From Parabacteroides sp. (GTDB taxonomy: Bacteria; Bacteroidota; Bacteroidia; Bacteroidales; Tannerellaceae), in assembly GCA_019417325.1 (NCBI GenBank), contig DXVO01000023.1, positions 248,001-312,000 of the forward strand: a stretch of DNA of 64,000 bases. Direction: 5' to 3'. The notes under the pieces were generated by a model. It was not told where the DNA came from and did not search any database. It saw only the letters and a program-made list of their open reading frames with translations. The position numbers were made by a program, and so were the translations under genes. Shown in pieces: positions 16,596-26,079 of the stretch; within the stretch, counting starts at the first letter, position 1, and each line of letters opens with the position of its first letter.

Positions 16596-16625
16596 TAAAA
16601 AAGTTACAGACAACATTATTTACAT

Positions 16626-17810
16626 ATGAAAAAGAGCCTGCTTCTGTTTTTTATCTTACTAACCTTTCTGCCGCTCCGTGCCCAGATAATACTTAGTGAT
16701 GAAGCAAAAATCAGCCTGCTCACGGTATCGCCTTCCGATGACGAAGTTTATACCGTATACGGACATTCTGCAATCCGTATCAACGACCCGGTAAATAATA
16801 TCGACCATATTTTCAATTATGGAATATTTGATTTCTCTAAACCCAACTTCATTTACAGGTTTGCCAAAGGAGAAACAGACTACCGGTTGGGCGTACAAAC
16901 ATTCCGCCAGTTTATGATTGAATATGAAATGCGCGGAAGCGAAGTCATAGAACAGGAACTAAACCTGGACATCCGGGAGAAAAGAGCTATCTGGCAAGCC
17001 CTTCTGATTAACAACCAGCCGGAAAACCAGGTATATCGTTACAATTTCTTTTTTGATAATTGTGCAACGCGCCCTGCCGCTATTATTGAAAAGTACATAA
17101 ACGGACAGGTAAGCTATAATAGCCCGGGTGAACCGCAAACATTTCGTGACATGATTAATTATTGTACGCGCAATAAGCCTTGGCTCACTTTTGGATGCGA
17201 CCTTGCTTTAGGCAGCCCTACCGACCGCATAGCTACTCCGCATGAAGAAATGTTCCTGCCTGTTTATCTGAAAGATGCTTTTGAAAAGGCTACGGTAAAA
17301 GGGACCGATGGTTCGGAGAAAAAGCTGGTCAGTTCGACAAAATGTATTATCGAAGAAATAACGGATGATTCAATCCCGGAAAAAAGTTTTCTGACCCCCT
17401 TATTCTGTTGTTGGGCTTTTTTCATCCTCATATTAGCTATTACATTAATAGAATGGCATAAGAAAAAATATTTTCGTATAGTAGATTGTGTGTTGTTTTT
17501 CATGGCCGGAATAGCAGGAGTCGTTTTATTCTTTCTATGTTTTATTTCCACACATCCGAGCATTTGGCCGAACTGGTCTATCATATGGTTGCAACCGTTC
17601 AATTTAATTGCAGTCATTTTGTTTGCCGTAAAAAAATTCAGAAAGGCGGCATATTATTATCATTTTATTAACTTTGCGGCGCTTACGCTGATGCTGGCTG
17701 GCTGGTATTTTATTCCACAGCATTTAAACACAGCATTTATTCCCTTAGTAATGAGCCTTTGGCTACGTTCCGGGTACGGCGTATATAGAAAATTATGGAA
17801 CATCCGGTAA
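16626..17810 (+). CDS. DUF4105 (Lnb-like periplasmic N-terminal) membrane protein
   Basis: A 394-residue envelope protein with a signal peptide (1-19), a periplasmic DUF4105 domain of about 220 residues, and about five C-terminal transmembrane helices (residues 255-390). Typical segments are DEVYTVYGHSAIRINDP and HIFNYGIFDFSKPNFIYRFAKGETDY, then RYNFFFDNCATRPAAIIEKY. The conserved His and Cys in these (YGHSAI, DNCATRP) recall papain-like NlpC/Lnb folds, so a thiol hydrolase activity is possible but unproven. The stop overlaps the start of the next gene by 16 bases, indicating translational coupling with the phosphatase-fold protein. Confidence 0.88.
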   Translation: MKKSLLLFFILLTFLPLRAQIILSDEAKISLLTVSPSDDEVYTVYGHSAIRINDPVNNIDHIFNYGIFDFSKPNFIYRFAKGETDYRLGVQTFRQFMIEYEMRGSEVIEQELNLDIREKRAIWQALLINNQPENQVYRYNFFFDNCATRPAAIIEKYINGQVSYNSPGEPQTFRDMINYCTRNKPWLTFGCDLALGSPTDRIATPHEEMFLPVYLKDAFEKATVKGTDGSEKKLVSSTKCIIEEITDDSIPEKSFLTPLFCCWAFFILILAITLIEWHKKKYFRIVDCVLFFMAGIAGVVLFFLCFISTHPSIWPNWSIIWLQPFNLIAVILFAVKKFRKAAYYYHFINFAALTLMLAGWYFIPQHLNTAFIPLVMSLWLRSGYGVYRKLWNIR

Positions 17811-19396
17811 GAAAAATATTAACATCACTGATTGCGATTCTGGTTGTAACCAACCTGGAAGCACAACAACGAACTCCCAAACTGGTAGTCTGCATCACTG
17901 TAGACCAGTTGCGAGGCGATTATATCGAGTACTTTTATAATACATTCGGAGAACGGGGCTTCAAGCGGTTACTGAATGAAGGTATGGTATATAACAACCT
18001 TCGTTTCGACTTTTCCGATATAGATGAAGCCAGTGCTTTTGCCACTTTATTTACAGGTAGCAATCCCTCTTTCAACGGTATTTCTGGTGACAGAACGTAT
18101 GATTTTGAGAAAGGAAAAGAACTCTCCATATTAAATGACCCGAACTATTTAGGTAACTATACAAAAGAAAATTATTCACCTAAAAAATTAATCAGTTCGA
18201 CTATCGGAGACGAATTGAAAATTGCGTCTAAAGGCAGAAGCGATGTTTACTCCATTGCACCTAATCCGGAAAGTGCGATTCTTTCGGCAGGTCATGCTGC
18301 CAATGGAGCATTCTGGATGGACGATTATAACGGAAAATGGGCAACAACAACCTATTATAAAGGTATTCCGTGGTATGTAGACCGCTATAACAACGGACCG
18401 GAATCCCTTTCCGCCCGTTTGGAACAAATGGTATGGTCCCCCTCTCTCCCTTTTGAGAAACTCGATGCCTTTCCTTATGTATTAGATGATATTCCTTTCA
18501 GATATACATTTAAAGAGAACACAACTTCATGTTTCTTTAATCTGAAAACTTCTCCTTTTATTAATAAAGAAATCAACCGCCTGGCACTTCAGTTCCTGGA
18601 ATATGGAGCATTTGGCACACGAAGTTGTCCGGATATGCTGGCTATCACCTACTATGCCGGAAACTATCGCGGTAATATGAATAAGGAATATACCCGCGAA
18701 ATACAAGACACTTACTATCAACTGGACAAAGATATCGAGCAGTTGATTGATAAAATAGACAAAAAGGTTGGTCTTCATAATACATTAATCGTATTCACCG
18801 GTTCCGGATATTATAAAAGCGAAGAAGAATATGCAGAAGGATTATCCCTGATAAGCGGCGAATTCCATCCTAAACGTTGCATAGCGTTGCTCAATATGTA
18901 CCTGATGGCTATTTATGGTCAGCAACACAATTGGGTAAAAGGCTATTACAACAATCAGATATACCTGAACCGCAAAGCGATAGAAGACGCCAAACTGGAC
19001 CTGACAGCCATTCAGGAAAAAGCGGCTGAATTTTTACGTGAGTTCAGTGGAGTGCAATACGTTGTAACAGAACATGTACTTCGTACGGGAAATTGGAACG
19101 AACGCACAGCCAAATATCTGCAAGGCACTCATTTGTCAACTCGCGGAGACCTTATTCTTGAGTTACAACCGGGATGGGTAATCAATTATGATAACCCGAA
19201 GGAAAAAATAAAAGTAATACGAAATAATGCAGTTCTAACCCCATTGGTATTTATGGGTAACGGCATCAAACCCGAACATATCTACCGTGAAGTGAAAGCC
19301 ACAGAGGTAGCCCCTACGGTAACCCATGTGCTAAGGATCAGGCCACCGAATGCATCTCTCAGTTTACCTCTGAGAGAAATGACAGTTAATAAGTAA
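17795..19396 (+). CDS. Alkaline-phosphatase-superfamily protein, probably catalytically dead
   Basis: A secreted protein (signal peptide about 1-23) of 533 residues, with the fold markers of PafA-type phosphatases: VCITVDQLRGDYIEY at the N-terminus, LFTGSNPSFNGISGD, SIAPNPESAILSAGHAA and VLTPLVFMGNGI near the end. The metal-binding and nucleophile positions are changed, however. The TGHTS nucleophile region reads EASAFAT, the DyxGH ligand pair reads AGNYRG, the TADHG signature reads FTGSGY, and the late His of THG is absent. It should therefore bind rather than hydrolyse. Its start overlaps the DUF4105 gene by 16 bases. Family-wide conservation was not checked. Confidence 0.8.
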   Translation: MEHPVRKILTSLIAILVVTNLEAQQRTPKLVVCITVDQLRGDYIEYFYNTFGERGFKRLLNEGMVYNNLRFDFSDIDEASAFATLFTGSNPSFNGISGDRTYDFEKGKELSILNDPNYLGNYTKENYSPKKLISSTIGDELKIASKGRSDVYSIAPNPESAILSAGHAANGAFWMDDYNGKWATTTYYKGIPWYVDRYNNGPESLSARLEQMVWSPSLPFEKLDAFPYVLDDIPFRYTFKENTTSCFFNLKTSPFINKEINRLALQFLEYGAFGTRSCPDMLAITYYAGNYRGNMNKEYTREIQDTYYQLDKDIEQLIDKIDKKVGLHNTLIVFTGSGYYKSEEEYAEGLSLISGEFHPKRCIALLNMYLMAIYGQQHNWVKGYYNNQIYLNRKAIEDAKLDLTAIQEKAAEFLREFSGVQYVVTEHVLRTGNWNERTAKYLQGTHLSTRGDLILELQPGWVINYDNPKEKIKVIRNNAVLTPLVFMGNGIKPEHIYREVKATEVAPTVTHVLRIRPPNASLSLPLREMTVNK

Positions 19397-19549
19397 CAAT
19401 TGACAGTTAACCTCTCGTACATTACTATTAATTAATGGGTTGAAACGACTGGCTACAATGACTAAAGACATTTCCATGCCAACTGCCATTTGCCAACAGT
19501 CAAGTAATTAAACCCGACTAACTAAAAATAAATAAAACTAAATTATATC

Positions 19550-22500
19550 ATGGGATTTAATGAAATTATGACGAAGCTGTTTGGCAACAAGTCGCAGCGA
19601 GATTTTAAGGAATTCACGCCTTATGTGGAAAAAATCAAGGCGGTTTATCCGTCTATCCAGAAACTCTCAAACGACGAGTTACGTGCAAAAACAGACGAAA
19701 TCAAACAACGTATTCAAGATTATGTAGCTACAGACCGTGCTAAGGTTGAAGAGCTGCGTAAAGGCATTGAAGACAAAGAATTGGAGGAACGTGAAGCGAT
19801 TTGGGCTGAAGTTGATAAGATAGAAAAGAATATTACCGAAAAAATGGAAGTTGTTCTGGACGAATCCCTTCCGGAAGTATTCTCCATTATGAAAGATACG
19901 GCACGACGTTTCTCTGAAAATGAAACAATCGAGGTAACAGCCAATGATTTTGACCGCGACTTAGCTGCAAACTATGATTTCGTTCATATTGAAGGAGACA
20001 AAGCCATTTATCAGAACCATTGGATTGCCGGAGGTAACGAAATTACCTGGGATATGGTCCACTATGATGTACAGTTATTCGGTGGTGTTGTTCTGCATAA
20101 GGGTAAAATCGCAGAAATGGCGACTGGTGAAGGTAAAACACTTGTTGCTACCCTGCCGGTATTCCTGAACGCATTGACACGCAACGGTGTACACGTCGTA
20201 ACGGTGAACGACTACCTCTCAAAACGTGACTCCGAATGGATGGGACCATTATATATGTTCCATAGTTTGTCTGTCGACTGTATCGATAAACACCAGCCGA
20301 ACTCCGATGCCCGCCGTAAAGCATATAATGCAGATATCACATTCGGTACTAACAACGAATTCGGATTCGACTATCTGCGTGATAACATGGCAATCAGTCC
20401 GAGCGATTTGGTACAACGCAAACATAATTATGCGATTGTCGATGAGGTCGACTCCGTATTGATTGATGATGCCCGTACCCCGTTGATTATCTCCGGTCCT
20501 ATTCCACGCGGCGAAGAACAACTGTTCGAACAATTCCGCCCGAATGTAGAAGTAGTCGTAAATGCACAGAAAGATCTTTGTTCCAAAATGTTGATTGAAG
20601 CCAAAAAGAAAATGGCTAGCAGCGACCAGAAAGAAGTGGAAGAAGGCTCTATCCAATTATACCGCTCATTCAAGGGATATCCGCGTAATAAGGCTTTAAT
20701 CAAATTCCTGAGCGAACAGGGCATTAAGGCTCAAATGTTGAAGACTGAAGAATATTTCATGTCTGAAAACATGCGCCATATGCACGAAGCAACAGATGAA
20801 CTGTACTTCGTTATTGATGAAAAAAATAATAGCATCGAATTAACAGATAAAGGTATCGACTTGCTGACCGGTAAGACCGACGACCCGACATTCTTCGTTC
20901 TTCCGGACATTACTTCACAACTTTCCGATCTGGAACACATCCAGAATGATGAAGAAAAGCAGGCAAAGAAAGACGAATTACTTGCCAACTACTCTGTTAA
21001 GAGTGAACGTGTCCATACAATCAACCAGTTATTAAAGGCATATACATTATTCGAAAAGGATGATGAATATGTTGTTATGGATAATAAAGTAATGATTGTA
21101 GACGAACAGACCGGACGTATTATGGATGGCCGTCGTTATTCCGATGGTTTGCACCAGGCTATCGAAGCAAAGGAACGTGTAAAAGTGGAAGCTGCTACAC
21201 AAACATTTGCAACCATTACATTACAGAACTACTTCCGTATGTACCACAAGTTGTCTGGTATGACCGGTACTGCCGAAACAGAAGCCGGTGAATTGTGGGA
21301 TATCTATAAACTGGATGTTGTCGTTATTCCGACCAATCGCCCGATTGCCCGTAACGATATGAACGACCGTATCTACAAGACCAAGCGCGAAAAGTATAAC
21401 GCCGTAATCGAAGAAATCGTTCAGTTAACAGAAGCCGGACGTCCGGTATTGGTAGGTACAACATCTGTCGAAATCTCCGAGCTGTTAAGCCGTATGCTTA
21501 CCATGCGTAAGATTAAACATAGCGTACTGAATGCAAAGTTGCACCAGAAAGAAGCTGAGATCGTAGCTACAGCCGGACAAACAGCCGCAGTAACCATTGC
21601 AACCAACATGGCAGGTCGTGGTACCGACATCAAGCTGTCGCCGGAAGTAAAAGCAGCCGGTGGTTTGGCGATTATCGGTACGGAGCGTCACGAAAGCCGC
21701 CGTGTAGACCGTCAGTTACGTGGTCGTGCAGGACGTCAGGGTGACCCGGGTTCTTCTGTATTCTTCGTTTCACTGGAAGATGATTTGATGCGTCTGTTCG
21801 CATCTGAAAAGATAGCCGGACTGATGGATAAATTGGGCTTCAAAGAAGGTGAAGTACTGGAACACAACATGCTGAGCAAGTCTGTAGAACGTGCACAGAA
21901 AAAAGTGGAAGAAAACAACTTCGGTATCCGTAAACGTTTGCTGGAATACGACGATGTGATGAACTCACAACGTAATGTAATCTATACACGCCGCCGCCAT
22001 GCTTTAATGGGAGAACGTATCGGACTGGATGTATTAAATACAATTTACGACACTTCTGTTGCTATCGTAGAACAGCATGCTGAAAACGATTATGAAGGTT
22101 TCAAACTGGAATTGTTCAAAACTTTCGCAATGGAATCACCGTTCACTGAGGAAGAATTCAGGAGCACAAAATCCGAACAGTTGGTTGACAAACTGTTTGA
22201 CAGTGCCCTGCAACTCTTTAAACGCCGTATGGAACGTCTGACTCAGGTTGCAAATCCGGTTATCAAACAGGTTTATGAAAACCAGGGAGCGATGTATGAA
22301 AACATCCTGATTCCTGTTACGGACGGAAAACGCATGTATAATGTTTCATGTAACCTGAAAGAAGCATACGAAACAGAAAGCAAAGCGATCACTAAAGCAT
22401 TCCAGAAATCAATCGTACTGCATACTATCGACGAAGCATGGAAAGAACATTTACGTGAAATGGACGAACTGCGCCACTCCGTACAAAATGCCAGCTACGA

Positions 22501-22909
22501 AAATAAGGACCCATTGTTGATTTACAAACTCGAATCATACAATCTGTTTAAGACGATGGTTGATTCCATGAACCGTAAAACAGCAGCGATCCTGATGCGC
22601 GGTCAGATTCCGGTACGTGAAGAACCGACAGAAGAAGAAAAGCAGGCAATGGCTGCACGTCAGGCTGCAATGGCAGAAGCTGCACGCCAGCGTATTGCCG
22701 TACAGCAGGCTACCCCCGAACGTCATGAGGATATGAGCAAATACCGTACGGAAAAGTCAGACCTTTCCGGAAACAATACGATGGAAGGTCAGGCTGCACC
22801 GCAACCGCGTCAGGCTCCGGTTCGTGCCGAAAAGCGAGTAGGTCGTAACGACCTTTGCCCTTGCGGTAGCGGAAAGAAGTATAAAAACTGTCACGGACAA
22901 GGTTTATAA
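19550..22909 (+). CDS. secA: Preprotein translocase ATPase SecA
   Basis: Motor ATPase that drives unfolded preproteins through SecYEG at the inner membrane. It has 1119 residues, longer than the roughly 900 of Escherichia coli, as usual in Bacteroidota. Walker A is AEMATGEGKT near residues 188-197. The DEAD-box equivalent is VDEVDSVLIDDARTPLIISGP. The helicase C-terminal motifs are TNMAGRGTDIKLS and RQLRGRAGRQGDPGSS. Scaffold and wing domains follow, and the C-terminal zinc-binding SEC-C motif is CPCGSGKKYKNCHG. An extra charged segment lies between about 330 and 460 (SKMLIEAKKKMASSDQKEV). It is monocistronic, closed by a strong terminator. Confidence 0.99.
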   Translation: MGFNEIMTKLFGNKSQRDFKEFTPYVEKIKAVYPSIQKLSNDELRAKTDEIKQRIQDYVATDRAKVEELRKGIEDKELEEREAIWAEVDKIEKNITEKMEVVLDESLPEVFSIMKDTARRFSENETIEVTANDFDRDLAANYDFVHIEGDKAIYQNHWIAGGNEITWDMVHYDVQLFGGVVLHKGKIAEMATGEGKTLVATLPVFLNALTRNGVHVVTVNDYLSKRDSEWMGPLYMFHSLSVDCIDKHQPNSDARRKAYNADITFGTNNEFGFDYLRDNMAISPSDLVQRKHNYAIVDEVDSVLIDDARTPLIISGPIPRGEEQLFEQFRPNVEVVVNAQKDLCSKMLIEAKKKMASSDQKEVEEGSIQLYRSFKGYPRNKALIKFLSEQGIKAQMLKTEEYFMSENMRHMHEATDELYFVIDEKNNSIELTDKGIDLLTGKTDDPTFFVLPDITSQLSDLEHIQNDEEKQAKKDELLANYSVKSERVHTINQLLKAYTLFEKDDEYVVMDNKVMIVDEQTGRIMDGRRYSDGLHQAIEAKERVKVEAATQTFATITLQNYFRMYHKLSGMTGTAETEAGELWDIYKLDVVVIPTNRPIARNDMNDRIYKTKREKYNAVIEEIVQLTEAGRPVLVGTTSVEISELLSRMLTMRKIKHSVLNAKLHQKEAEIVATAGQTAAVTIATNMAGRGTDIKLSPEVKAAGGLAIIGTERHESRRVDRQLRGRAGRQGDPGSSVFFVSLEDDLMRLFASEKIAGLMDKLGFKEGEVLEHNMLSKSVERAQKKVEENNFGIRKRLLEYDDVMNSQRNVIYTRRRHALMGERIGLDVLNTIYDTSVAIVEQHAENDYEGFKLELFKTFAMESPFTEEEFRSTKSEQLVDKLFDSALQLFKRRMERLTQVANPVIKQVYENQGAMYENILIPVTDGKRMYNVSCNLKEAYETESKAITKAFQKSIVLHTIDEAWKEHLREMDELRHSVQNASYENKDPLLIYKLESYNLFKTMVDSMNRKTAAILMRGQIPVREEPTEEEKQAMAARQAAMAEAARQRIAVQQATPERHEDMSKYRTEKSDLSGNNTMEGQAAPQPRQAPVRAEKRVGRNDLCPCGSGKKYKNCHGQGL

Positions 22910-22932
22910 CCCGGTTCGCCACAATAAACAGA

Positions 22933-22966
22933 AAAAGGTGTTGCAAGCAATTGTAACACCTTTTTT
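22933..22966 (+). terminator. Rho-independent terminator after secA
   Basis: A 14-bp stem (22933-22946 with 22951-22964, one G-T pair) capped by a GCAA tetraloop, with its T run continuing to 22966. Confidence 0.92.
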
Positions 22967-23160
22967 ACATTAAGTCCATTCCCTTTATCCATCTATTCTT
23001 ATTCTAAGACCATTCTTCCCACTATGAATGAAGACATCCTTCCCATAGGAAGTTTATCTACTCGGTTTTATAAAAAATACTATAATATTTTCAAGAATAA
23101 AATAACACAATGTCAAAAAAATCGTATATTACGACCATAAATCTATAAAATACTAACATT

Positions 23161-24264
23161 ATGATTATCGGAGTCCCAAAAGAGATCAAGAACAATGAGA
23201 ATCGCGTGGCACTTACACCCGCCGGAGCAAAAGAGTTAGTAACAAGAGGACACACTGTCTATATCCAGCATACGGCAGGAGAAAACAGTGGATTTTCCGA
23301 TACCGCCTATGAGGCGGCCGGTGCCCAAATTCTCCCCAGTATCGGAGATGTATACAATATTGCCGAAATGATTGTCAAGGTAAAAGAGCCCATTGCCGCA
23401 GAATATTCGCTGGTACACAAAGGGCAATTAGTTTTTACTTATTTTCATTTTGCATCCGAAGAGAAGCTTACCCGCGCCATGATGGAAAGCGGCTCTATCT
23501 GCCTTGCTTACGAAACCGTAGAAAATCCGGACAGAACACTACCGCTACTTATTCCGATGAGTGAAGTGGCCGGCCGTATGTCTGTTCAGGAGGGTGCCCG
23601 TTTCCTGGAAAAACCACAGGGAGGAAAAGGTATTCTTTTAGGAGGCGTTCCCGGAGTTAAGCCTGCAAAGGTTTTAGTCCTCGGAGGAGGAGTTGTCGGA
23701 CACAACAGTGCATTAATGGCTGCCGGTATGGGAGCCGATGTAACAATTGCAGATATATCATTACCACGCTTGCGCTATTTGAGCGAAATTATGCCCGCAA
23801 ACGTAAAAACTTTATATTCGTCCGCTCACAATATAGAACAAGAATTGCCGACAACAGACCTTGTTATAGGCTCCGTTTTAATCCCTGGAGCAAAAGCACC
23901 TCACCTGATTACACGTGACATGCTGAAATTAATGAAAAAGGGTTGTGTGCTGGTTGACGTGGCTATCGACCAGGGAGGCTGCTTCGAAACATCCCATCCA
24001 ACAACTCATGCGGAGCCTATTTTTGAAGTAGACGGTATCACCCACTATTGTGTTGCCAATATACCCGGAGCCGTCCCGCAAACCTCCACATTGGCTTTAA
24101 CAAACGCAACATTGCCATACATTATCAAACTGGCAGACAAAGGATGGCAAAAAGCCTGCAAAGAAGATAAAGGCCTTGCTCTCGGATTAAACATCATAGA
24201 AGGCAAAATCGTATATCCGGCTGTAGCGGAAGCTTTCGGATTGCCATGTTATCCCATTGAATAG
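23161..24264 (+). CDS. ald: Alanine dehydrogenase
   Basis: NAD-dependent enzyme converting L-alanine to pyruvate and ammonia, or the reverse. It has 367 residues, the family length. The N-terminal substrate domain starts MIIGVPKEIKNNENRVALTP; the substrate Arg in ENRVALTP and Lys in IVKVKEPI are present. The Rossmann motif is VLGGGVVGHNSALMAAGMGADVTIAD (GxGxxG) in the middle, then GSVLIPGAKAPHLIT, and the C-terminal NIPGAVPQTSTLALTNATLPY. It sits alone between secA and a TPR gene. The 190 bases upstream are AT-rich without a clear -7 match. Confidence 0.97.
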   Translation: MIIGVPKEIKNNENRVALTPAGAKELVTRGHTVYIQHTAGENSGFSDTAYEAAGAQILPSIGDVYNIAEMIVKVKEPIAAEYSLVHKGQLVFTYFHFASEEKLTRAMMESGSICLAYETVENPDRTLPLLIPMSEVAGRMSVQEGARFLEKPQGGKGILLGGVPGVKPAKVLVLGGGVVGHNSALMAAGMGADVTIADISLPRLRYLSEIMPANVKTLYSSAHNIEQELPTTDLVIGSVLIPGAKAPHLITRDMLKLMKKGCVLVDVAIDQGGCFETSHPTTHAEPIFEVDGITHYCVANIPGAVPQTSTLALTNATLPYIIKLADKGWQKACKEDKGLALGLNIIEGKIVYPAVAEAFGLPCYPIE

Positions 24265-24274
24265 TTTCATCACT

Positions 24275-24362
24275 AAGGAATACAGACAAGTTACCGAAAA
24301 TCTCAAATATTCTTGTTCAGTTTAATAATCAATCTGTTTAATCAGTCTTGCCTGTATTCCTT
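24275..24362 (+). repeat. Long imperfect stem-loop downstream of ald
   Basis: The 16-base arms (24275-24290 and 24347-24362) are complementary except for one G-T position and enclose 56 bases. No T run follows on either side, so it is not a classical terminator. Confidence 0.6.
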
Positions 24363-24555
24363 ATAACAAAGCCTTTTCCTTCTCGCCTAATCCTTAAGAA
24401 TCATTCCGCAGCCATCAATAAAACAAACTCCACAAAGCAGAAGACCAATGTTTCCTTTTTCTTTATAAATCTAAAAAAATAAAAAAATACTTCTCTCCTT
24501 CCTCTACACTTACTAACTTAGTCCGAATTTAAATTTAAACAAATAATAAATCACC

Positions 24556-25296
24556 ATGAAGAAAATTGTCTTATTATTGGCTTTTTGCCTTAGTATTGGA
24601 AACTTATTTGCACAAGATGCTGATGCAAACAAACTTTGCACAGAAGGAGACGCTGCTATGAAAGCGAAAAACTATGCAGAAGCTTTAACTAAGTACAGCG
24701 AGTATTTGAAACTTACGAATTATGAAGACGCAGACCGTGTATTCAATTGCGGTTATGCAGCATTTAATGCAAAAAAGTATGATGATGCCATTAAGTTCTA
24801 CGACATGGCTATTCAAAAAGGAAAAAATGTAGACAATGCCTATGTTGGAAAAGCGATGTCATTACGCGACCAGGATAAAGCTACTGAATTTACATCCACA
24901 GTTGAAGCCGGATTAAAAGCAAATCCAAGCAATCAGAATCTGGAGAAATTATTGTATGGATATTGCATGAAAAAAGGACAGGCAGCCCAGAAAGCAGGTA
25001 AAATAAATGATGCGGAAGAACTATTCAAAGACGTATTAGTTGTAGCAAACAAAACTTATAAAGGAAATGCTTTATATAGCCTTGGAGCTATGTATTATAA
25101 TGAAGGTGCTAAAATCCTGACTGCAGCAACTCCTTTAGCAACAACAGATGCCGACAAGTATAATGCTGAAAAAGATAAAGCAGATGTACAAATGAAGAAA
25201 GCTAAAGATTATCTGAACCAGGCAATCGCTTTGAATCCGGCAGACGAAAAATGCAAAAAGATTCTGGCTTCCATCGACGAAACATTGAAACAGTAA
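24556..25296 (+). CDS. Exported tetratricopeptide-repeat protein
   Basis: A periplasmic protein of 246 residues with a signal peptide (MKKIVLLLAFCLSIGNLFAQ). TPR-like helical repeats cover the mature part: ANKLCTEGDAAMKAKNYAEAL, ADRVFNCGYAAFNAKKYDDAI and NAYVGKAMSLRDQDKATEF as start segments, then a longer repeat QKAGKINDAEELFKDVL and a final KAKDYLNQAIALNPADEKC. TPRs usually assemble protein complexes; the partner is unknown. The codon usage is that of a well expressed gene. It has a strong terminator and no operon neighbours. Confidence 0.85.
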   Translation: MKKIVLLLAFCLSIGNLFAQDADANKLCTEGDAAMKAKNYAEALTKYSEYLKLTNYEDADRVFNCGYAAFNAKKYDDAIKFYDMAIQKGKNVDNAYVGKAMSLRDQDKATEFTSTVEAGLKANPSNQNLEKLLYGYCMKKGQAAQKAGKINDAEELFKDVLVVANKTYKGNALYSLGAMYYNEGAKILTAATPLATTDADKYNAEKDKADVQMKKAKDYLNQAIALNPADEKCKKILASIDETLKQ

Positions 25297-25315
25297 ATCG
25301 TTCATTTAATACAAA

Positions 25316-25358
25316 AAGAGGTTGCCCAATGATTGATTTGGACAACCTCTTCTTATTT
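25316..25358 (+). terminator. Rho-independent terminator after the TPR gene
   Basis: Stem of AAGAGGTTG (25316-25324) with CAACCTCTT (25343-25351), followed by a T-rich stretch. Confidence 0.85.
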
Positions 25359-25596
25359 TACATTAAGTCTATCTTTCATCCCATTAAGAAACATTTCGAC
25401 AGAATAACCACCTTTTTACTAACTCAATATATTTACACAAAAGCCATTTCAGGGGAAAACCGTCCCTTTTTAACACTAAAAGGAGAGTTTTTGTATGGAA
25501 TCCGGGACTTTTTCCTATTTACCCGGAGGGTAATTTCAATTAGTAGCGGTACTAATTCCAACTATCTGCGCATAAAAAAACAATAATCTGCACGGC

Positions 25597-25662
25597 AAAA
25601 CACCTATATTTTGACTTTAAAACATATATGTTTTGATTTCAAAGCATATATGCTTCGTTTTT
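25597..25662 (+). repeat. Array of three 22-bp units with palindromic cores (copy B)
   Basis: Units begin at 25597, 25619 and 25641, each exactly 22 bp. The middle unit has the palindrome AAAACATATATGTTTT and the third AAAGCATATATGCTT, while the first is degenerate. Each unit ends in TTTGACTTT-like or TTTC spacers. It is related to the arrays at 16489 and 60835. Confidence 0.8.
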
Positions 25663-25763
25663 ATATGTTATTGAGCAGAGCCGCGTCTCTGGTATGGTAA
25701 GAAAACCGATCTTGACGCAGATATTAAATAGATTATTATATTCCGGAAAACATAGCAATATCA

Positions 25764-25848
25764 TTAGACGCGGATGACGCAGATAAGCTCGAATTAAGAA
25801 ACATATAGCATGTATTAATCCGCACTTATTTGCGTCATCCGCATCTAA
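25764..25848. repeat. REP-like inverted repeat with GCGTCATCCGC arms
   Basis: The 24-base arms (25764-25787 and 25825-25848) are complementary at 22 of 24 positions around a 37-base spacer. They are more GC-rich than the surroundings and contain the word GCGGATGACGCA, a style of intergenic repeat I associate with Bacteroidales genomes. Confidence 0.7.
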
Positions 25849-26003
25849 TAAATAGAATCTGCTTCCTATCTTTTTGCGTTCAAAAATTCATTTACGTAAA
25901 CAAACTGATAAAACCGAACCTCGCAAGAATGGCATATTTACAAGACTACTCGAATCGCATCCCATACAGAAGAGACAGAAAGAGGGTATTTTGTCAAAAT
26001 GAT

Positions 26004-26040
26004 AAAAGGGACTGCCTCCATAATGAAGACAATCCCTTTT
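26004..26040 (-). terminator. Terminator of the sigma-factor operon
   Basis: AAAAGGGA (26004-26011) pairs with TCCCTTTT (26033-26040). The hairpin lies 40 bases after the lipoprotein stop on the minus strand and ends in a T run in that direction. It is symmetrical enough to work both ways. Confidence 0.8.
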
Positions 26041-26079
26041 TATATCTATCTTAATTTATATCTATCCTAAAACTTATAT

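Larger units (their letters stand above)
25360..26003. other. Gene-poor region with repeats
   Basis: No convincing gene in about 640 bases. A plus-strand open frame at 25251-25586 overlaps the TPR gene end and its terminator and has atypical composition, so it is not called. The region holds one 22-bp unit array, one long inverted repeat with GCGTCATCCGC arms, and partial copies of those arms (GACGCAGAT near 25714, GCCGCGTCT near 25680). Confidence 0.6.

Noticed and set aside
25251..25586. Plus-strand open frame of 111 codons
   Set aside because: It overlaps the end of the TPR gene and runs through its terminator hairpin, has no promoter or sensible start, and resembles no protein.
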